Source: Parasulfuritortus cantonensis (GTDB taxonomy: Bacteria > Pseudomonadota > Gammaproteobacteria > Burkholderiales > Thiobacillaceae). Taken from it: a stretch of DNA of 64,000 bases. Of the stretch, positions 1-9,575 are shown piece after piece. Made by a program: the position numbers and the translations under genes. The stretch is from NCBI RefSeq assembly GCF_004337445.1, contig NZ_SJZB01000032.1, positions 60,536-124,535 of the forward strand, written 5' to 3'. The notes below the pieces were generated by a model that saw nothing but the letters and a program-made list of their open reading frames with translations, was not told where the DNA came from and did not search any database. The stretch's first letter is position 1; each line of letters starts with the position of its first letter.

Positions 1-702
1 TGCGCGGCGGCCGGCGCCAGGCTGCTGCTCCTCTGCTCGCCGCACAACCCGGTCGGCCGGGTCTGGCGGCCGGACGAACTGCGTGCCGTCCTGGACATCG
101 CCCGCCGCCACGACATGACCGTGCTCTCGGACGAGATCCACCACGACCTGGTCTACCCCGGCGAGCGCCATCACCTGCTGGCCACCCTGGCCGGCGACCC
201 ATCCGGCATCGTCACCGCCGTGGCGCCGAGCAAGACCTTCAACATCCCCGGCCTCGGCCTGTCGGCGCTGGTCGTGCCTGACCCGGAACGGCGCGCGGCG
301 CTGAAGCGGGTGTTCGGCCAGTTGCACGTCAGCGCCAGCAATCCGTTCAGCGTCGCGGCCTTCGAGACCGCCTACCGGGTCGGCGCGCCCTGGCTCGATG
401 CGCTCATGGCCTACCTGGCCGGGACGCGCGATTTCGTGCTCGACTTCGTGGACCGGCGGTTGCCGGGCATCAGGGCGATCCGCCCCGAAGGCACCTACCT
501 GGTCTGGCTGGACTGCCGCGGACTGGGTCTCGACGACCGGGCGTTGGCCGACTTCTTCGTCCGCACGGCCCGGGTGGGCATGAACCCCGGCCACACCTTC
601 GGCCGCGGCGGCAGCGGGTTCATGCGCCTGAACGTCGGCGCACCGCGCGCCGTGGTGGCCGAGGCCCTGGAGCGCATCGCGGCGGCCGTCGCCGGCCGCT
701 GA
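1..702 (+). CDS. PatB/MalY-type PLP-dependent C-S lyase or aminotransferase (5' truncated)
   Basis: Frame 1 is open from the first base of the window, so the gene begins upstream and only the C-terminal ~233 residues are seen. The visible part reads as the large domain of a fold-type I PLP enzyme: the loop CSPHNPVGRVW, then VLSDEIHHDLVY (PLP-ring Asp), then the Schiff-base lysine in APSKTFNIPGLGLS, and the C-terminal FMRLNVGAPR with the substrate-carboxylate Arg. The NPVG...DEIHHDL...SKTFN signature is typical of the PatB/MalY cystathionine beta-lyase branch of class I/II aminotransferases. The exact substrate cannot be read from sequence. It ends shortly before a degraded regulator remnant and has no same-strand neighbour in view. 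Confidence 0.9.
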   Translation, partial: CAAAGARLLLLCSPHNPVGRVWRPDELRAVLDIARRHDMTVLSDEIHHDLVYPGERHHLLATLAGDPSGIVTAVAPSKTFNIPGLGLSALVVPDPERRAALKRVFGQLHVSASNPFSVAAFETAYRVGAPWLDALMAYLAGTRDFVLDFVDRRLPGIRAIRPEGTYLVWLDCRGLGLDDRALADFFVRTARVGMNPGHTFGRGGSGFMRLNVGAPRAVVAEALERIAAAVAGR

Positions 703-786
703 CCGTCCAGGCCGGGGCAAGCGCGCGCCGGCCCGGGCCAGCCCGGCCATTCCTGGCCGCCCCGCACGGCCCCGATCCGCCCCACC

Positions 787-882
787 CATGGCCAGGTTCG
801 CCGCCGCCGTGCGCGTCTCCACGCCCAGCTTCCCGAGCACGCGCTCCAGGTGCTTGTACACCGTGCGCGGGGAGGGTTGCGC
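787..882 (-). pseudogene. LuxR-type HTH remnant
   Basis: On the minus strand one frame encodes SPRTVYKHLERVLGKLGVET followed by RTAANLAM, the recognition helix and end of a LuxR/GerE DNA-binding domain. Upstream of this the frame is closed by TGA at 885-883, and no start or receiver/ligand domain is present. Downstream the frame runs into non-homologous GC-rich sequence. Only about 30 codons of homology survive, so this is a decayed fragment of a regulator rather than a gene. It sits between the PatB-like gene and the hemerythrin kinase gene. The identification comes from my reading of the HTH signature only. Confidence 0.6.
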
Positions 883-935
883 TCACGACGCCAGGGGCGG
901 CCCGCGCTCCGCTCAGAGGCCGGCGCCCGCCCGCC

Positions 936-2714
936 TCAGCGACCGGGCCCGAGCCATTTCAGCAGGGTCTCGAACAGCAGGTCCGGTTCCACCGGCTTGG
1001 CGATGTGGTCGTTCATGCCGGCGTCCAGGCAGCGCCGGCGGTCCTCGTCGAAGGCGTTCGCCGTCATCGCCAGGACCGGCGTGGCCGCGTTCAAGGTGCC
1101 GGCGCGGATCGCCCGGGTCGCGTCGAGGCCGTTCAGGTTGGGCATCTGCATGTCCATCAGGATCAGGTCATAGCGGTTCTGCTCCGCGAGGGCGACCGCC
1201 TCGACGCCGTCCCCGGCCAGGTCGACCCAGAAACCGACGTCCTCGAGCAGGCCGCGCGACACTTCCTGGTTGATCGGCTCGTCCTCGGCCAGCAGGACCA
1301 GCGCACCGCCGTGGCGCGCCCGCAACTGGGCCTCGGCCGAGGCCGGTGGGTGCCGGACCGGTTCGGCGAGGCCGGCGCAGCAGCGCTCCAGGGGCACCGC
1401 GAACCAGAAGGTGCTGCCCGCGCCCGGGCGGCTTTCCACCCCGATCTCCCCGCCCATCAGGCCGACCAGGCGCTTGCTGATGGCGAGGCCGAGGCCGGTG
1501 CCGCCGAACCGGCGCGTGATCGAGTTGTCCGCCTGTTCGAAGGTGCCGAACAGGCGTCCGATGTCCTCGGCGGCGATGCCGATCCCGGTATCCGTGACCC
1601 GCCAGCGCAGCGTCACCCGTTCCGCGTCGGCCGCGGCCAGTTCGGCCCGCACGCTGATCGTGCCGTGGTCGGTGAACTTGACCGCGTTGCCGACCAGGTT
1701 GAGGAGCACCTGGCCGAGGCGGATGGGGTCGCCGAGCACCTGCAGGCCGGCGATGGCCTCGGTCAGGGTCACGTCGAACGCGAGCCGCTTCTCCTCGGCC
1801 TTCTCGGCGAGCAGGCTGCGCACGTTCTCGACCACGCTGCCGACCGAGAAGCCGACCTTGTCCAGGCTCAGGCGCCCGGCCTCGATCTTCGAGAGGTCGA
1901 GGATGTCGTTGATGACGGTGAGCAGGTGCACGGCCGCGATGCCGATCTTGTCGAGGTAGCCCTGCAGCGTCGGGTCGCCGGTCCGGCGCCGGGCCAGGCC
2001 GGCCATGCCCATGATCGAGTTCATCGGGGTGCGCAGCTCGTGGCTCATGTTGGCCAGGAAGGTGCTCTTGGCCCGGCTCGCCGCCACCGCCTCCTCGCGG
2101 AGCCGGATCTGCTCCTCCTGGGCGGCCTGCAGGCGCTGCTCCGTCTTGACGCGCTTGGCGATCTCCCGGGTCAGCTGGATGGTCCGGTTGGCCAGCTTGT
2201 CGTACATGCCCATGACCGTGTCGATGAGCACCCGGGTGGCGCCGGACATCTCCATGTTGGCGATCTCCTTGGCTTGCGCCAGGGACACGCCGGAAGGCAG
2301 CGCCAGGACCACCTTGGCCATGCGCTTGTCGGACTCGATGATGTGCATGGCCAGCCAGTGGGTCAGGAAGGTGACGATCTCCTCGATGACCTCGTCGCTG
2401 GATTCCTCGGATTCCTTCGCCTTGATGTCGAGCACCTTGGCGATGAAGTCCTCGTGCGCCTTCTTGTGCCATTCCTCCCAGGGATCGCCGGAGAAATGCC
2501 GGTGCCAGATGCTCTCCTCGGTGGAGAAATGATAGGCGGTGTAGGCCTTCAGCTCGTCGAAGACCTTGTTCAGGGTGGGCGCCTCGGACTGGAAGGCGAT
2601 GTGCCCGACCAGGATGTTGAGCAGGTCGACCAGCTTGCGGTGCTGGTCGTCGATCTCCTGAATACCGCAGGAAAAATTCTCGTTCCAGGGAAATATTTCG
2701 ACCAGCTCCGGCAT
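936..2714 (-). CDS. Cytosolic hybrid sensor histidine kinase with N-terminal bacteriohemerythrin domain
   Basis: This 592-residue protein has a hemerythrin domain (residues ~8-135), a helical linker, HisKA with phospho-acceptor His225 in [15 protein letters not shown], a HATPase_c domain (N-box [25 protein letters not shown]) and a C-terminal receiver domain (Asp in [15 protein letters not shown]). All seven expected di-iron ligands are visible: His25, His62, Glu66, His83, His87, His124 and Asp129. There is no membrane segment, so it probably senses O2, NO or redox state in the cytoplasm. I chose the ATG at 2714, which has GGGAG 6 nt upstream; an in-frame ATG at 2744 has a weaker site. It is last in a minus-strand operon with a second hybrid kinase and a NarL-type regulator. 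Confidence 0.9.
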   Translation of the reverse strand: MPELVEIFPWNENFSCGIQEIDDQHRKLVDLLNILVGHIAFQSEAPTLNKVFDELKAYTAYHFSTEESIWHRHFSGDPWEEWHKKAHEDFIAKVLDIKAKESEESSDEVIEEIVTFLTHWLAMHIIESDKRMAKVVLALPSGVSLAQAKEIANMEMSGATRVLIDTVMGMYDKLANRTIQLTREIAKRVKTEQRLQAAQEEQIRLREEAVAASRAKSTFLANMSHELRTPMNSIMGMAGLARRRTGDPTLQGYLDKIGIAAVHLLTVINDILDLSKIEAGRLSLDKVGFSVGSVVENVRSLLAEKAEEKRLAFDVTLTEAIAGLQVLGDPIRLGQVLLNLVGNAVKFTDHGTISVRAELAAADAERVTLRWRVTDTGIGIAAEDIGRLFGTFEQADNSITRRFGGTGLGLAISKRLVGLMGGEIGVESRPGAGSTFWFAVPLERCCAGLAEPVRHPPASAEAQLRARHGGALVLLAEDEPINQEVSRGLLEDVGFWVDLAGDGVEAVALAEQNRYDLILMDMQMPNLNGLDATRAIRAGTLNAATPVLAMTANAFDEDRRRCLDAGMNDHIAKPVEPDLLFETLLKWLGPGR

Positions 2715-2800
2715 GCCAGGCTCCCGCGATTTGCTGTAACTCATTATTCCACAGGAAGATTGCCGCCAGCATCCCCGCTCCGGCGCCGGCTTGCCGCGGC

Positions 2801-4753
2801 CTAGAGGTCCTGGCCCCGGTCCTTGCCGGCGCCGCTCAGCATGTGGTTCAGGTAGGCGCGCAGGGTGGCCGGCTTGAGCGGCTTGTGCAGGACCGGCAGC
2901 CCGGACGCGTCGATGGCCTGGATGGTGGTCGACGCCGTGTCGCCGGTGATCAGCGCGGCCGGGATGGTGAGGCCGAACTGGGCGCGCAGCTCGGCGATCG
3001 CCTCGATCCCGGTCCGGCCCTGGCACAGGCGGTAGTCGCTCAGGATGGCGTCCGGGGTGCGGCCGAGTTCGAGCAGGTCCTGCTTCACCTCGCAGGCGTC
3101 GGCGCCGGCCGCCAGGTCGATGCCCCATTGCTCGAAGACCAGGTTCATGGCCTCCAGGATCGCCTCGTCGTCGTCGATCAGGACGACCAGGGGCGTCCGG
3201 CCGGCCGGGGCGACCGGCTCGGCGCCCGCCAGGCGGTCGTCCGCGTGGGCCAGGGGCGGCTCGCAGCGGGCCACGCGGATGCTGAAGCAGGAGCCCTTGC
3301 CCAGTTGGGAACGCACGTCGACCGGGCTGCCGAGCAGGCGGGCCAGGCGCCGGACGATGGCGAGGCCCAGCCCCAACCCCTTGTCGCGCGCCCGTTCCGG
3401 GTTCTCGAGCTGGAAATATTCCTCGAAGATGCGTTGCCGATAGGATTCCGGGATGCCCTTGCCGGAGTCGTACACGTCGAACCGGATCCAATCCTTCTGC
3501 ACCCGGCGCATGCCCAGCACGATGCGGCCGCTGTCGGTGTAGCGGATGGCGTTGGCAAGCAGGTTGCTGAGGATGCGTTCGAGCAGGACCCGGTCGGTGA
3601 AGACCGCGACCTTGCCGGCATGCACGCGCAGGTCGAGCCCCTTCTCCGCCGCCATCGGGCCGTACTGGCTTGCCAGGCGGTCGAACACCGGCGCTACCTG
3701 GAAGCATTCCAGATGCGCCACGACGACGCCGGCGTCCAGCCGGGAGATGTCGAGCAGGGAGCTGAGCAGCGACTCCATGGCATGGGCCGAGGCCTCGATG
3801 TGCTCGACCAGTCGGGTCGGCTCGCCGCCGCGCGGCTGCAGCTTCTCCTTGAGCGCCTCGACCAGCAGGGTCAGGGCATGCATGGGCTGGCGGAGGTCGT
3901 GGCTGGCGGTGGCCAGGAAGCGCGAGCGCGCCATCACCGCCGCGTCGGCCGAGGCCTTCTGGTCGCGTAACTCGCGGGTCGCCTCGCTGACTCGTTGCTC
4001 AAGGTCGTCGGCGTGCCGCTGCATGACCTCGGCCATGGCGTTCACGCCGCGCTCGAGTTCGCCGATCTGGCCTTGCGACTGCGCCCGGACGCGGGCGTCC
4101 AATTCGCCCCCGGCGATGTCGCGGACCGTGGCGATCACGGCATTGAGCGGCCGGCTGAGGCCCTGGCTCAGGCGCCAGGCGAGCGCCCCGGCGACCAGCA
4201 GCATCAGGCCGGCCAGGCCGCCGACGACGAGCAGGGAGCGGCGCTGGGCGGCGATGATCGGGGCCAGGTCGAGCACCACCATGACCTCGCCGATGCGCTC
4301 GTCCTCCTTGGCGACGTCACCGGCCAGGTAGGGGTCGTCCAGTTCCGGGTTGTGGAATACCACCGGGTAGGCGAAGAACACGTAGCCGCCGTGGCGCCAC
4401 TCCCGCTTCAGCGGCGCGAAGGCCGGCGGCGGCAGGGCGATCGAACCGGCGGTGTGCAGCCAGCCGCCGAATTGCGCGGCGATGGCGACGGTATTGCAGT
4501 CCTTGGCGGCGATCTCGTAGTCCAGCATGCGCCGGAGGTACTGGGTATTGCCGGTGTACAGGTCGAAGGCGGCCGTTTCCGCCAGGCGCAAGGCCACGGC
4601 CCGGCCGCGTTCGAGCAGCGCCTCCTCGGTCGACTGGATCTCGCGGTGGGCGAAATAGCCGGCCAGCAGGATGACCGCCAGGACCAACGGCACCAGGGCC
4701 ACCGCCATGATGCGCGCGCGCAGGTCGCGCGGGAACGGACTAGGGGGTGCCAT
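2801..4753 (-). CDS. Membrane hybrid sensor histidine kinase (HAMP-HisKA-HATPase-REC)
   Basis: The 650-residue protein has a first membrane helix at ~16-34, a ~135-residue periplasmic sensor region, a second helix at ~173-193, a HAMP region to ~250, a coiled coil, HisKA with His285 in [14 protein letters not shown], HATPase_c ([25 protein letters not shown]) and a receiver domain whose Asp lies in AILSDYRL. The [10 protein letters not shown]-box and the receiver at the C-terminus match the family of hybrid kinases that partner with NarL-type regulators. GGAGGG precedes the ATG at 4753. It lies 52 bp after the response regulator and 86 bp before the hemerythrin kinase, so the three are probably one signalling module. 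The periplasmic ligand is not predictable. Confidence 0.9.
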   Translation of the reverse strand: MAPPSPFPRDLRARIMAVALVPLVLAVILLAGYFAHREIQSTEEALLERGRAVALRLAETAAFDLYTGNTQYLRRMLDYEIAAKDCNTVAIAAQFGGWLHTAGSIALPPPAFAPLKREWRHGGYVFFAYPVVFHNPELDDPYLAGDVAKEDERIGEVMVVLDLAPIIAAQRRSLLVVGGLAGLMLLVAGALAWRLSQGLSRPLNAVIATVRDIAGGELDARVRAQSQGQIGELERGVNAMAEVMQRHADDLEQRVSEATRELRDQKASADAAVMARSRFLATASHDLRQPMHALTLLVEALKEKLQPRGGEPTRLVEHIEASAHAMESLLSSLLDISRLDAGVVVAHLECFQVAPVFDRLASQYGPMAAEKGLDLRVHAGKVAVFTDRVLLERILSNLLANAIRYTDSGRIVLGMRRVQKDWIRFDVYDSGKGIPESYRQRIFEEYFQLENPERARDKGLGLGLAIVRRLARLLGSPVDVRSQLGKGSCFSIRVARCEPPLAHADDRLAGAEPVAPAGRTPLVVLIDDDEAILEAMNLVFEQWGIDLAAGADACEVKQDLLELGRTPDAILSDYRLCQGRTGIEAIAELRAQFGLTIPAALITGDTASTTIQAIDASGLPVLHKPLKPATLRAYLNHMLSGAGKDRGQDL

Positions 4754-4805
4754 CGCGGCTACCCTCCGTGGCTGGCCGTGCCCGGACCTCGGCCACCGGC
4801 GCGGC

Positions 4806-5450
4806 TCAATCCTTGCCGCCCAGGCCCATCTTCTGGGCGAGCAACAGCGCCTCGGTCCGGCTGTTCACGTTGAGGACCCGGAAGATGGTCGCCAGGTGGA
4901 TCTTCACCGTCCCCTCGGTAACGTTGAGATTGTGGGCGATCTGCCGGTTGTTGAGTCCCTTGGCCAGTTCGCGCAACACCTCGACCTGGCGCCGGGTGAG
5001 TGCCTCGTGGCGGCCGGCCTCGGGGGCGATCGGCCGGGTGCCGCCGTCGCGGGCGTCGTCGAGCAGGGAAGGCGGGACGTAGACCCCGCCGGCCAGCATC
5101 AGCTTGAGGGCGTTCAGGATGACGTCGCTGGGCGACGCCTTGCTGATGTAGCCCAGCACGCCGTCACCGAGCAGGCGCTGGATGTTCTCGCGTTCGTCCG
5201 CCGCCGACAGGACCGCGACCGGCAGGTGCGGGAACGAGGCCCGGAAACGGGCGATGCCGTCGATGCCGGGCATGCCGGGCATGTACAGGTCCAGAAGGGC
5301 GAGATCGATGTCCTGATGCTGTCGGGCGGCTTCGAAGGCCGCCGGGTAATCCTTCGCCTCGATGATCTCCACATCCGGCGCCAGCTTCAGCAGCACCGGC
5401 TTGACGCCTTCGCGGAACAACGGGTGATCGTCAGCAAACAGGATGCGCAT
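4806..5450 (-). CDS. NarL/FixJ-type response regulator
   Basis: A receiver domain (ADDHPLFREG acidic pair, phospho-Asp in LALLDLYMPGMPG, signalling Ser in VLSAADE, Lys in YISKAS) is followed by a LuxR-type HTH (LTRRQVEVLRELAKGLNNRQ, GTVKIHLATIFRVLNV). It is expected to bind DNA when phosphorylated, most likely by the adjacent hybrid kinase. Two ATGs are possible: 5456 leaves only 3 nt after GGGAG, while 5450 leaves 9 nt, so I prefer 5450 (MRILFADD). It is the first gene of the operon, with an AT-rich promoter region upstream. Its target genes are unknown. Confidence 0.92.
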   Translation of the reverse strand: MRILFADDHPLFREGVKPVLLKLAPDVEIIEAKDYPAAFEAARQHQDIDLALLDLYMPGMPGIDGIARFRASFPHLPVAVLSAADERENIQRLLGDGVLGYISKASPSDVILNALKLMLAGGVYVPPSLLDDARDGGTRPIAPEAGRHEALTRRQVEVLRELAKGLNNRQIAHNLNVTEGTVKIHLATIFRVLNVNSRTEALLLAQKMGLGGKD

Positions 5451-5456
5451 GGTCAT

Positions 5457-5702
5457 ACTCTCCCTTTCCTTCCTGATTATGAACGTATTCTATCTCCCTA
5501 GAGTTTTAATACCCAGGAATATAACTTTCGATATATGAGGTTTATACCTTTTGCAGATGCGGCAATCCCTAGCCACCATTTACTATGTGGTTAAGGTAGA
5601 TAGAAACGCGTCGGACACTGGTGGTCGGGGAGCCAACAGCGACACTATCCAAAACGTAGCAATCCCAACCTGACCGGGCACCCGCCCGGTTTTTTTTGCC
5701 CG
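5457..5702. other. AT-rich intergenic region between response regulator and metF
   Basis: This 246-bp stretch is strikingly AT-rich over 5470-5590 against the GC-rich background. It should hold the promoter of the two-component operon on the minus strand; TAGAAT near 5490 is a possible -10 element. Its right end holds a plus-strand intrinsic terminator although no plus-strand gene lies here. I see no convincing ORF. Confidence 0.5.
5673..5697 (+). terminator. Rho-independent terminator without an upstream gene
   Basis: A 7-bp GC stem ACCGGGC/GCCCGGT with an ACCC loop is followed by eight T residues on the plus strand. No plus-strand ORF precedes it within about 5 kb, because the neighbouring genes are all on the minus strand. 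On the minus strand the poly-A comes before the stem, so it cannot terminate metF in the usual way. It may end a small non-coding RNA. Confidence 0.75.
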
Positions 5703-6533
5703 TCAGAGCCCCAGGCGCTGCCACAGGGTGCTGGTCAGCCCGGCCTGGTTCAGGGTGTAGAAGTGCAGGCCCGGCGCCCCCGCCGCCAGCAGACGCTCGC
5801 ACATGCCGGTCACGAAATCGAGGCCGAAAGCCTTGATCGCGGCATTGTCGTCGTAATAGTTCTCCAATTTCTTCGCCAGCCAACGCGGAATCTCGGCCCC
5901 GCACATGGCCGAAAAACGCGCCAGCTGGCCATAGTTGGAGATCGGCATGATGCCGGGCACGATGGGGATGGCGATGCCGGCGGCCTCGCACTCGTCCCGG
6001 AAGTAGAGATAGGCGTCGGCATTGAAGAAATACTGGGTGATCGCCGCGTTGGCGCCGGCATCGACCTTGCGCTTGAAATTGCGCAGGTCGTCGTCGTGGT
6101 TGCGCGCCTGCGGGTGCACCTCGGGATAGGCGGCCACCTCGATGTCGAACCAGTCGCCGGTTTCCGCCCGGATGAAGGCGACCAGTTCGTTGGCGTAGCG
6201 GAACTCGCCCGGGTCCGCCACCCCCGAGGGCTGGTCACCGCGCAGGGCGACGATGTGGCGGATGCCATTGGCCTTGTAGGTCTCCAGGATGTCGCGGATG
6301 TTCTCCCGCGTGGAACCGATGCAGGACAGGTGCGGCGCGGCGGCCTGGCCCTCGGCCTGGATCTCCAGCACGGTCTCCAGGGTGCGGTCGCGCGTGGAGC
6401 CGCCGGCACCGAAGGTCACCGAGAAGAACTTGGGCTTGAGCTGGGCGAGTTGCCGGCGCGTCTCCCGCAACTTGGCCGCCCCTTCCGCGGTCTTGGGCGG
6501 GAAGAACTCCATGCTGTAGATGCGCTCGCTCAT
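5703..6533 (-). CDS. metF: 5,10-methylenetetrahydrofolate reductase
   Basis: The 276-residue protein is full length for bacterial MetF and is an FAD-binding TIM barrel that reduces methylene-THF to methyl-THF for methionine synthesis. Diagnostic segments are SMEFFPPKT at the N-terminus, VTFGAGGSTRD (FAD/substrate loop), IVALRGDQP, and KRKVDAGANAAITQYFF with VPGIMPISNYGQL toward the C-terminus. The start at 6533 (MSERIYSMEFF) matches the family. The preceding gap to the VIT1 gene is 31 bp, so it may be co-transcribed with comM and the VIT1 gene. I saw no SAH or SAM riboswitch in that short gap. Confidence 0.97.
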   Translation of the reverse strand: MSERIYSMEFFPPKTAEGAAKLRETRRQLAQLKPKFFSVTFGAGGSTRDRTLETVLEIQAEGQAAAPHLSCIGSTRENIRDILETYKANGIRHIVALRGDQPSGVADPGEFRYANELVAFIRAETGDWFDIEVAAYPEVHPQARNHDDDLRNFKRKVDAGANAAITQYFFNADAYLYFRDECEAAGIAIPIVPGIMPISNYGQLARFSAMCGAEIPRWLAKKLENYYDDNAAIKAFGLDFVTGMCERLLAAGAPGLHFYTLNQAGLTSTLWQRLGL

Positions 6534-6564
6534 GTCGGCTACTCGGTCTGGGGATGGCGCGATT

Positions 6565-7593
6565 CTAACCGAGCGCCACCCCCAGCGCCCGCCCGATCAG
6601 CCAGGTCGCGGCCCCCGCGGCGGCGCCGATGGCCAGCATGCGCAGGCCGCCCTGCCAGGACTTGCGGCCGGTGAACAGGCTCAGCGTGGCACCGACGCCG
6701 AACAGGCTGATCGCCGTCGCCACCGCGGCGCCCTTCAGGGCGACGTTGCCGGACAGCAGCAGGTACGGCAGCAGGGGCACCACGGCACCGGCGGCGAAGG
6801 CGCCGAAGGAGGCCAGCGCCGCCGTCCAGGGGGAACCCAGTTCCTCGGGGTTGAGGCCCAGTTCCTCGCGCGCCAGGGTATCCAGGGCCTTGTCGGGGTC
6901 GGCGATCAGGGTGTCGGCCAGGCGGCGCGCCTCGGCGCGCGGCAGTCCCTTGGCTTCGTAGATCAGGGCCAGTTCGGCCGCCTCCTCGCCGGGGTACTGG
7001 TCGAGTTCCTCGCGTTCGAGACCGATCTGGTATTCGAAGAACTCGCGCTGGGCACGCACCGAGACATATTCCCCCGCGGCCATCGAGAAGGCCCCGGCGA
7101 GCAGCCCGGCGACGCCCGACATCACCACCACGGCGGGGTCGCCCGAGGCCCCCGCCACGCCGAGGATCAGGCTGGCATTCGAGACCAGACCGTCGTTGAC
7201 CCCGAATACCGCGGCGCGCAGGCTGCCGCCGCCCGGCATCCGGTGGCGCTCGCCGCCGCCGTGGCCGCGGTCGGCCGTCTCGGCCGGGCTGTACAGGGCC
7301 ATCCCGCGCACCTTCATCGCCGACAGGATGGAACGCATGGGCACGATGCCGAGCCGGCCCACCAGCCAGCCCACCAGGCGGCTGCGCAGGTCCGGCCGGA
7401 AGGCCGCCGGGACGGTGCCGCCGGCCTTGGCCAATTCGGCCGCCCACAATTCGGCCTGCTCCTCGGCCGCCCGCGCCAGTTCCAGGAAAAGCACCTGGCG
7501 CGGCGTGCCCGACTCGGCATCCGAGAGGATGCGGTACAGCCACGCCGAACGCTTCTCCTCGCGCCAGCCGTCGAGATACTGCCCGTTGCTCAT
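6565..7593 (-). CDS. VIT1/CCC1 family membrane protein with N-terminal rubrerythrin-like domain
   Basis: This 342-residue protein joins a ferritin/rubrerythrin-like helical region (residues ~5-115, with EEKRSAWLYR and RAAEEQAELWA) to a VIT1/CCC1 transporter domain (GVNDGLVSNASLILGVAGA, then LLAGAFSMAAGEYVSVRAQ, and paired C-terminal membrane helices). Such fusions resemble the membrane-bound ferritin MbfA, which exports iron or manganese under metal or oxidative stress. That function is an inference here. The ATG at 7593 overlaps the stop codon of the natural comM frame (ATGA), so translation is probably coupled. The rubrerythrin part looks short of some metal ligands. Confidence 0.85.
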   Translation of the reverse strand: MSNGQYLDGWREEKRSAWLYRILSDAESGTPRQVLFLELARAAEEQAELWAAELAKAGGTVPAAFRPDLRSRLVGWLVGRLGIVPMRSILSAMKVRGMALYSPAETADRGHGGGERHRMPGGGSLRAAVFGVNDGLVSNASLILGVAGASGDPAVVVMSGVAGLLAGAFSMAAGEYVSVRAQREFFEYQIGLEREELDQYPGEEAAELALIYEAKGLPRAEARRLADTLIADPDKALDTLAREELGLNPEELGSPWTAALASFGAFAAGAVVPLLPYLLLSGNVALKGAAVATAISLFGVGATLSLFTGRKSWQGGLRMLAIGAAAGAATWLIGRALGVALG

Positions 7594-9082
7594 GGCAAGA
7601 CTCCGCGTCGATATTGGATCGCCTCGGCGATGTGGGGGTGGTGATGCCTTCCTGCCCGGCCAGGTCGGCCAGCGTGCGGGCCAACTTGAGCACCCGGTGG
7701 TAGGCGCGCGCGGACAGGTTGAGCCGGGCGATGGCCTGGCGCAGCTGGTTGGCCGCCGCCGCATCGACCGCACAGTAGCGGTCGATCTCGGCGACCGTCA
7801 ACTCGGCGTTGCTCTTGCCCTGGCGCGCCAGCTGGCGCGCCCGCGCGGCGACCACCCGCGCCCGCACGGCGGCCGACGCCTCCCCGGCCGGCGCGCCGAC
7901 CAGGTCCTGTTCGGGCAGCGCGGGGACCTCGACATGGAGGTCGATGCGGTCCAGCAGCGGACCCGACAGCCTGGCGCGGTAGCGCGCCACCTGCTCCGGG
8001 GTGCAACGGCAGCGGCCGGACGGATGCCCCAGGTAGCCGCACGGGCACGGATTCATGGCGGCAACGAGCTGGAAGCGGGCCGGAAAATCGGCCTGGCGGG
8101 CGGCCCGGGAGATGGTGATGCGCCCGGACTCCAGGGGTTCGCGCAGGACCTCGAGGGCCTGACGGGAGAATTCCGGCAGCTCGTCGAGGAACAGCACGCC
8201 GTGATGGGCCAGGCTGACCTCGCCCGGCCGCGGGTTGCCGCCGCCGCCGATCAGGGCCACCGCGGAAGCCGAATGATGCGGTGCCCGCATCGGGCGCTGG
8301 CGCCAGTCGGCGGGCTGGAAGTCGCCCGCCAGGGAACGCACCGCCGCCGACTCCAGCGCCTCGCGGTCGGTCATCGGCGGCAGGATGCCGGGCAGCCGGC
8401 CGGCCAGCATCGACTTGCCGGTACCGGGCGGCCCGGACATGAGCAGGGAATGGGCGCCGGCCGCGGCCACCTCGAGCGCCCGCCGCGCCGCCAACTGGCC
8501 CTTCACCTCGGCGAGATCGGCGTAGGCGGCCGCCTCGGCGAGGGCCGGCGCGACCGCCTCGGGCAACTCGGCGCGCCCGGCCAGGTGGGCGCAGACGGCC
8601 AGCAGGCTGTCGGCGGCGAATACCCGGGCATCGGCGACCAGCGCCCCCTCGGCGGCACTCGGGCCCGGGAGCACGAAGGCACGCCCGGAGGCCCGGGCAG
8701 AGAGCAGCATGGCGAGCGCCCCCCGGATCGGCCGTAAGGCACCGGTCAGGGCCAATTCGCCGGCGAACTCCAGCCCGGCCAGGGGAGCGGCCGGCACCTG
8801 GCCGGAGGCGGCCAGCACGCCCAGGGCGATGGGCAGGTCGAAGCGGCCCGACTCCTTGGGCAGGTCGGCCGGGGCCAGGTTGACGGTGATGCGCCGGGCC
8901 GGGAACTCGAAGCCCGACTGCAGGATGGCCGCCCGCACGCGGTCGCGCGCCTCCTTCACCTCGGCTTCCGGCAGGCCGACCAGGTTGAAGGCCGGCAGGC
9001 CGTTGGCGAGGTGCACCTCCACCGTCACCTCGGGCGCCTGCATGCCGGCCAGCGCCCGGGTATGCAATACCGCCAGGCTCAT
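7590..9082 (-). CDS. comM: YifB-family Mg-chelatase-like AAA ATPase (ComM) with one frameshift
   Basis: ComM-type hexameric helicase, which promotes branch migration during natural transformation. Visible motifs are the N-terminal ChlI-like domain (MSLAVLHTRALAG, LVGLPEAEVKEARDRVRAAI), Walker A GPPGTGKS, Walker B VLFLDELPEF, a Cys-rich NPCPCGYLG...GRCRC segment and the C-terminal lid LNLSARAYHRVLKLARTLADLAG. The frame is broken near residue 489: the C5 run (+ strand G5, 7634-7638) needs a sixth C to continue as HIAEAIQYRRGVLP and stop at 7590. As deposited, the frame instead runs on to 6539. The corrected length is 497 residues, normal for the family. The intact stop overlaps the next gene's ATG. 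Confidence 0.9.
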
Positions 9083-9096
9083 CGCCCCGGGCCGGG

Positions 9097-9333
9097 TTAG
9101 GTGCCGCCGCCTTCCAGGCGGGCGAGCCGCTCCTCGAGGACGCGCAACTGCTCGCGGGTCTGCGCGAGCACCTGCGCCTGGACGTCGAATTCCTCGCGGG
9201 TGACGAGGTCGAGCCGGCCGAGCAGACCGGCCAGGCTGGCCTTGAGATTCTTTTCCACGTCGCGCGCCGGCGAGGCGGCCATGACCTCGGATATGCGCGC
9301 CGATATTTCCTCGAGCAGGGATTGCTTGAGCAT
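9097..9333 (-). CDS. ubiK: UbiK family ubiquinone biosynthesis accessory factor (BMFP/YqiC)
   Basis: The 78-residue protein begins MLKQSLLEEISARISEVMAA, contains ARDVEKNLKASLAGLLGRLDLVTREEF, and ends in a coiled coil with heptad Leu (VLAQTREQLRVLEERLARLE). This is the typical BMFP layout: an amphipathic helix plus a trimeric coiled coil. The family assists the Ubi complex in aerobic ubiquinone synthesis. I chose the ATG at 9333, preceded by GGAGG, instead of a longer upstream frame with no family similarity. It sits 14 bp upstream of comM on the same strand. Confidence 0.9.
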   Translation of the reverse strand: MLKQSLLEEISARISEVMAASPARDVEKNLKASLAGLLGRLDLVTREEFDVQAQVLAQTREQLRVLEERLARLEGGGT

Positions 9334-9436
9334 CGTCGACCTCCGTTCAACTGTTCGCGGACAGTGTACCAAAGCCGGCCGCCCCGCCGGCCAGCGCACC
9401 CGAAAGCGGCCAGCATGGTGCAAACCGGAGCGGCAA

Positions 9437-9453
9437 TGCACCAGAATTGTGCA
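9437..9453. promoter_or_regulatory. Putative NtrC binding site
   Basis: TGCACC-AGAAT-TGTGCA matches the NtrC palindrome (TGCACC-N5-GGTGCA) with one mismatch. It lies about 60 bp upstream of the -24/-12 promoter at 9514, a normal enhancer distance. A further half site TGGTGCA (9416-9422) is inverted relative to it. Confidence 0.6.
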
Positions 9454-9513
9454 CAATACCGACCCGCCTCCGGTGTTATTTTTTAAATACCTGATTTAAT
9501 GGAGTAATTATGC

Positions 9514-9529
9514 TGGCATAGGAAATGCT
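9514..9529 (+). promoter_or_regulatory. Sigma-54 promoter of the TorF-glnK-amtB block
   Basis: TGGCATAGGAAATGCT has the GG-N10-GC spacing required for RpoN promoters (consensus TGGCACG-N4-TTGCW). Transcription would start near 9541, about 35 bp before the TorF porin ATG. The NtrC-like site upstream supports nitrogen-limited activation. Confidence 0.7.
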
Positions 9530-9575
9530 ATTGGGGGGTGTGCGTTGTTGCACCGCAATAATCTCTTTGGAGCCA

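Noticed and set aside
936..3707. 923-residue minus-strand frame covering both kinases
   Set aside because: Its first ~330 residues are an out-of-frame translation of the second kinase gene. The hemerythrin kinase really starts at 2714 with a good ribosome site.
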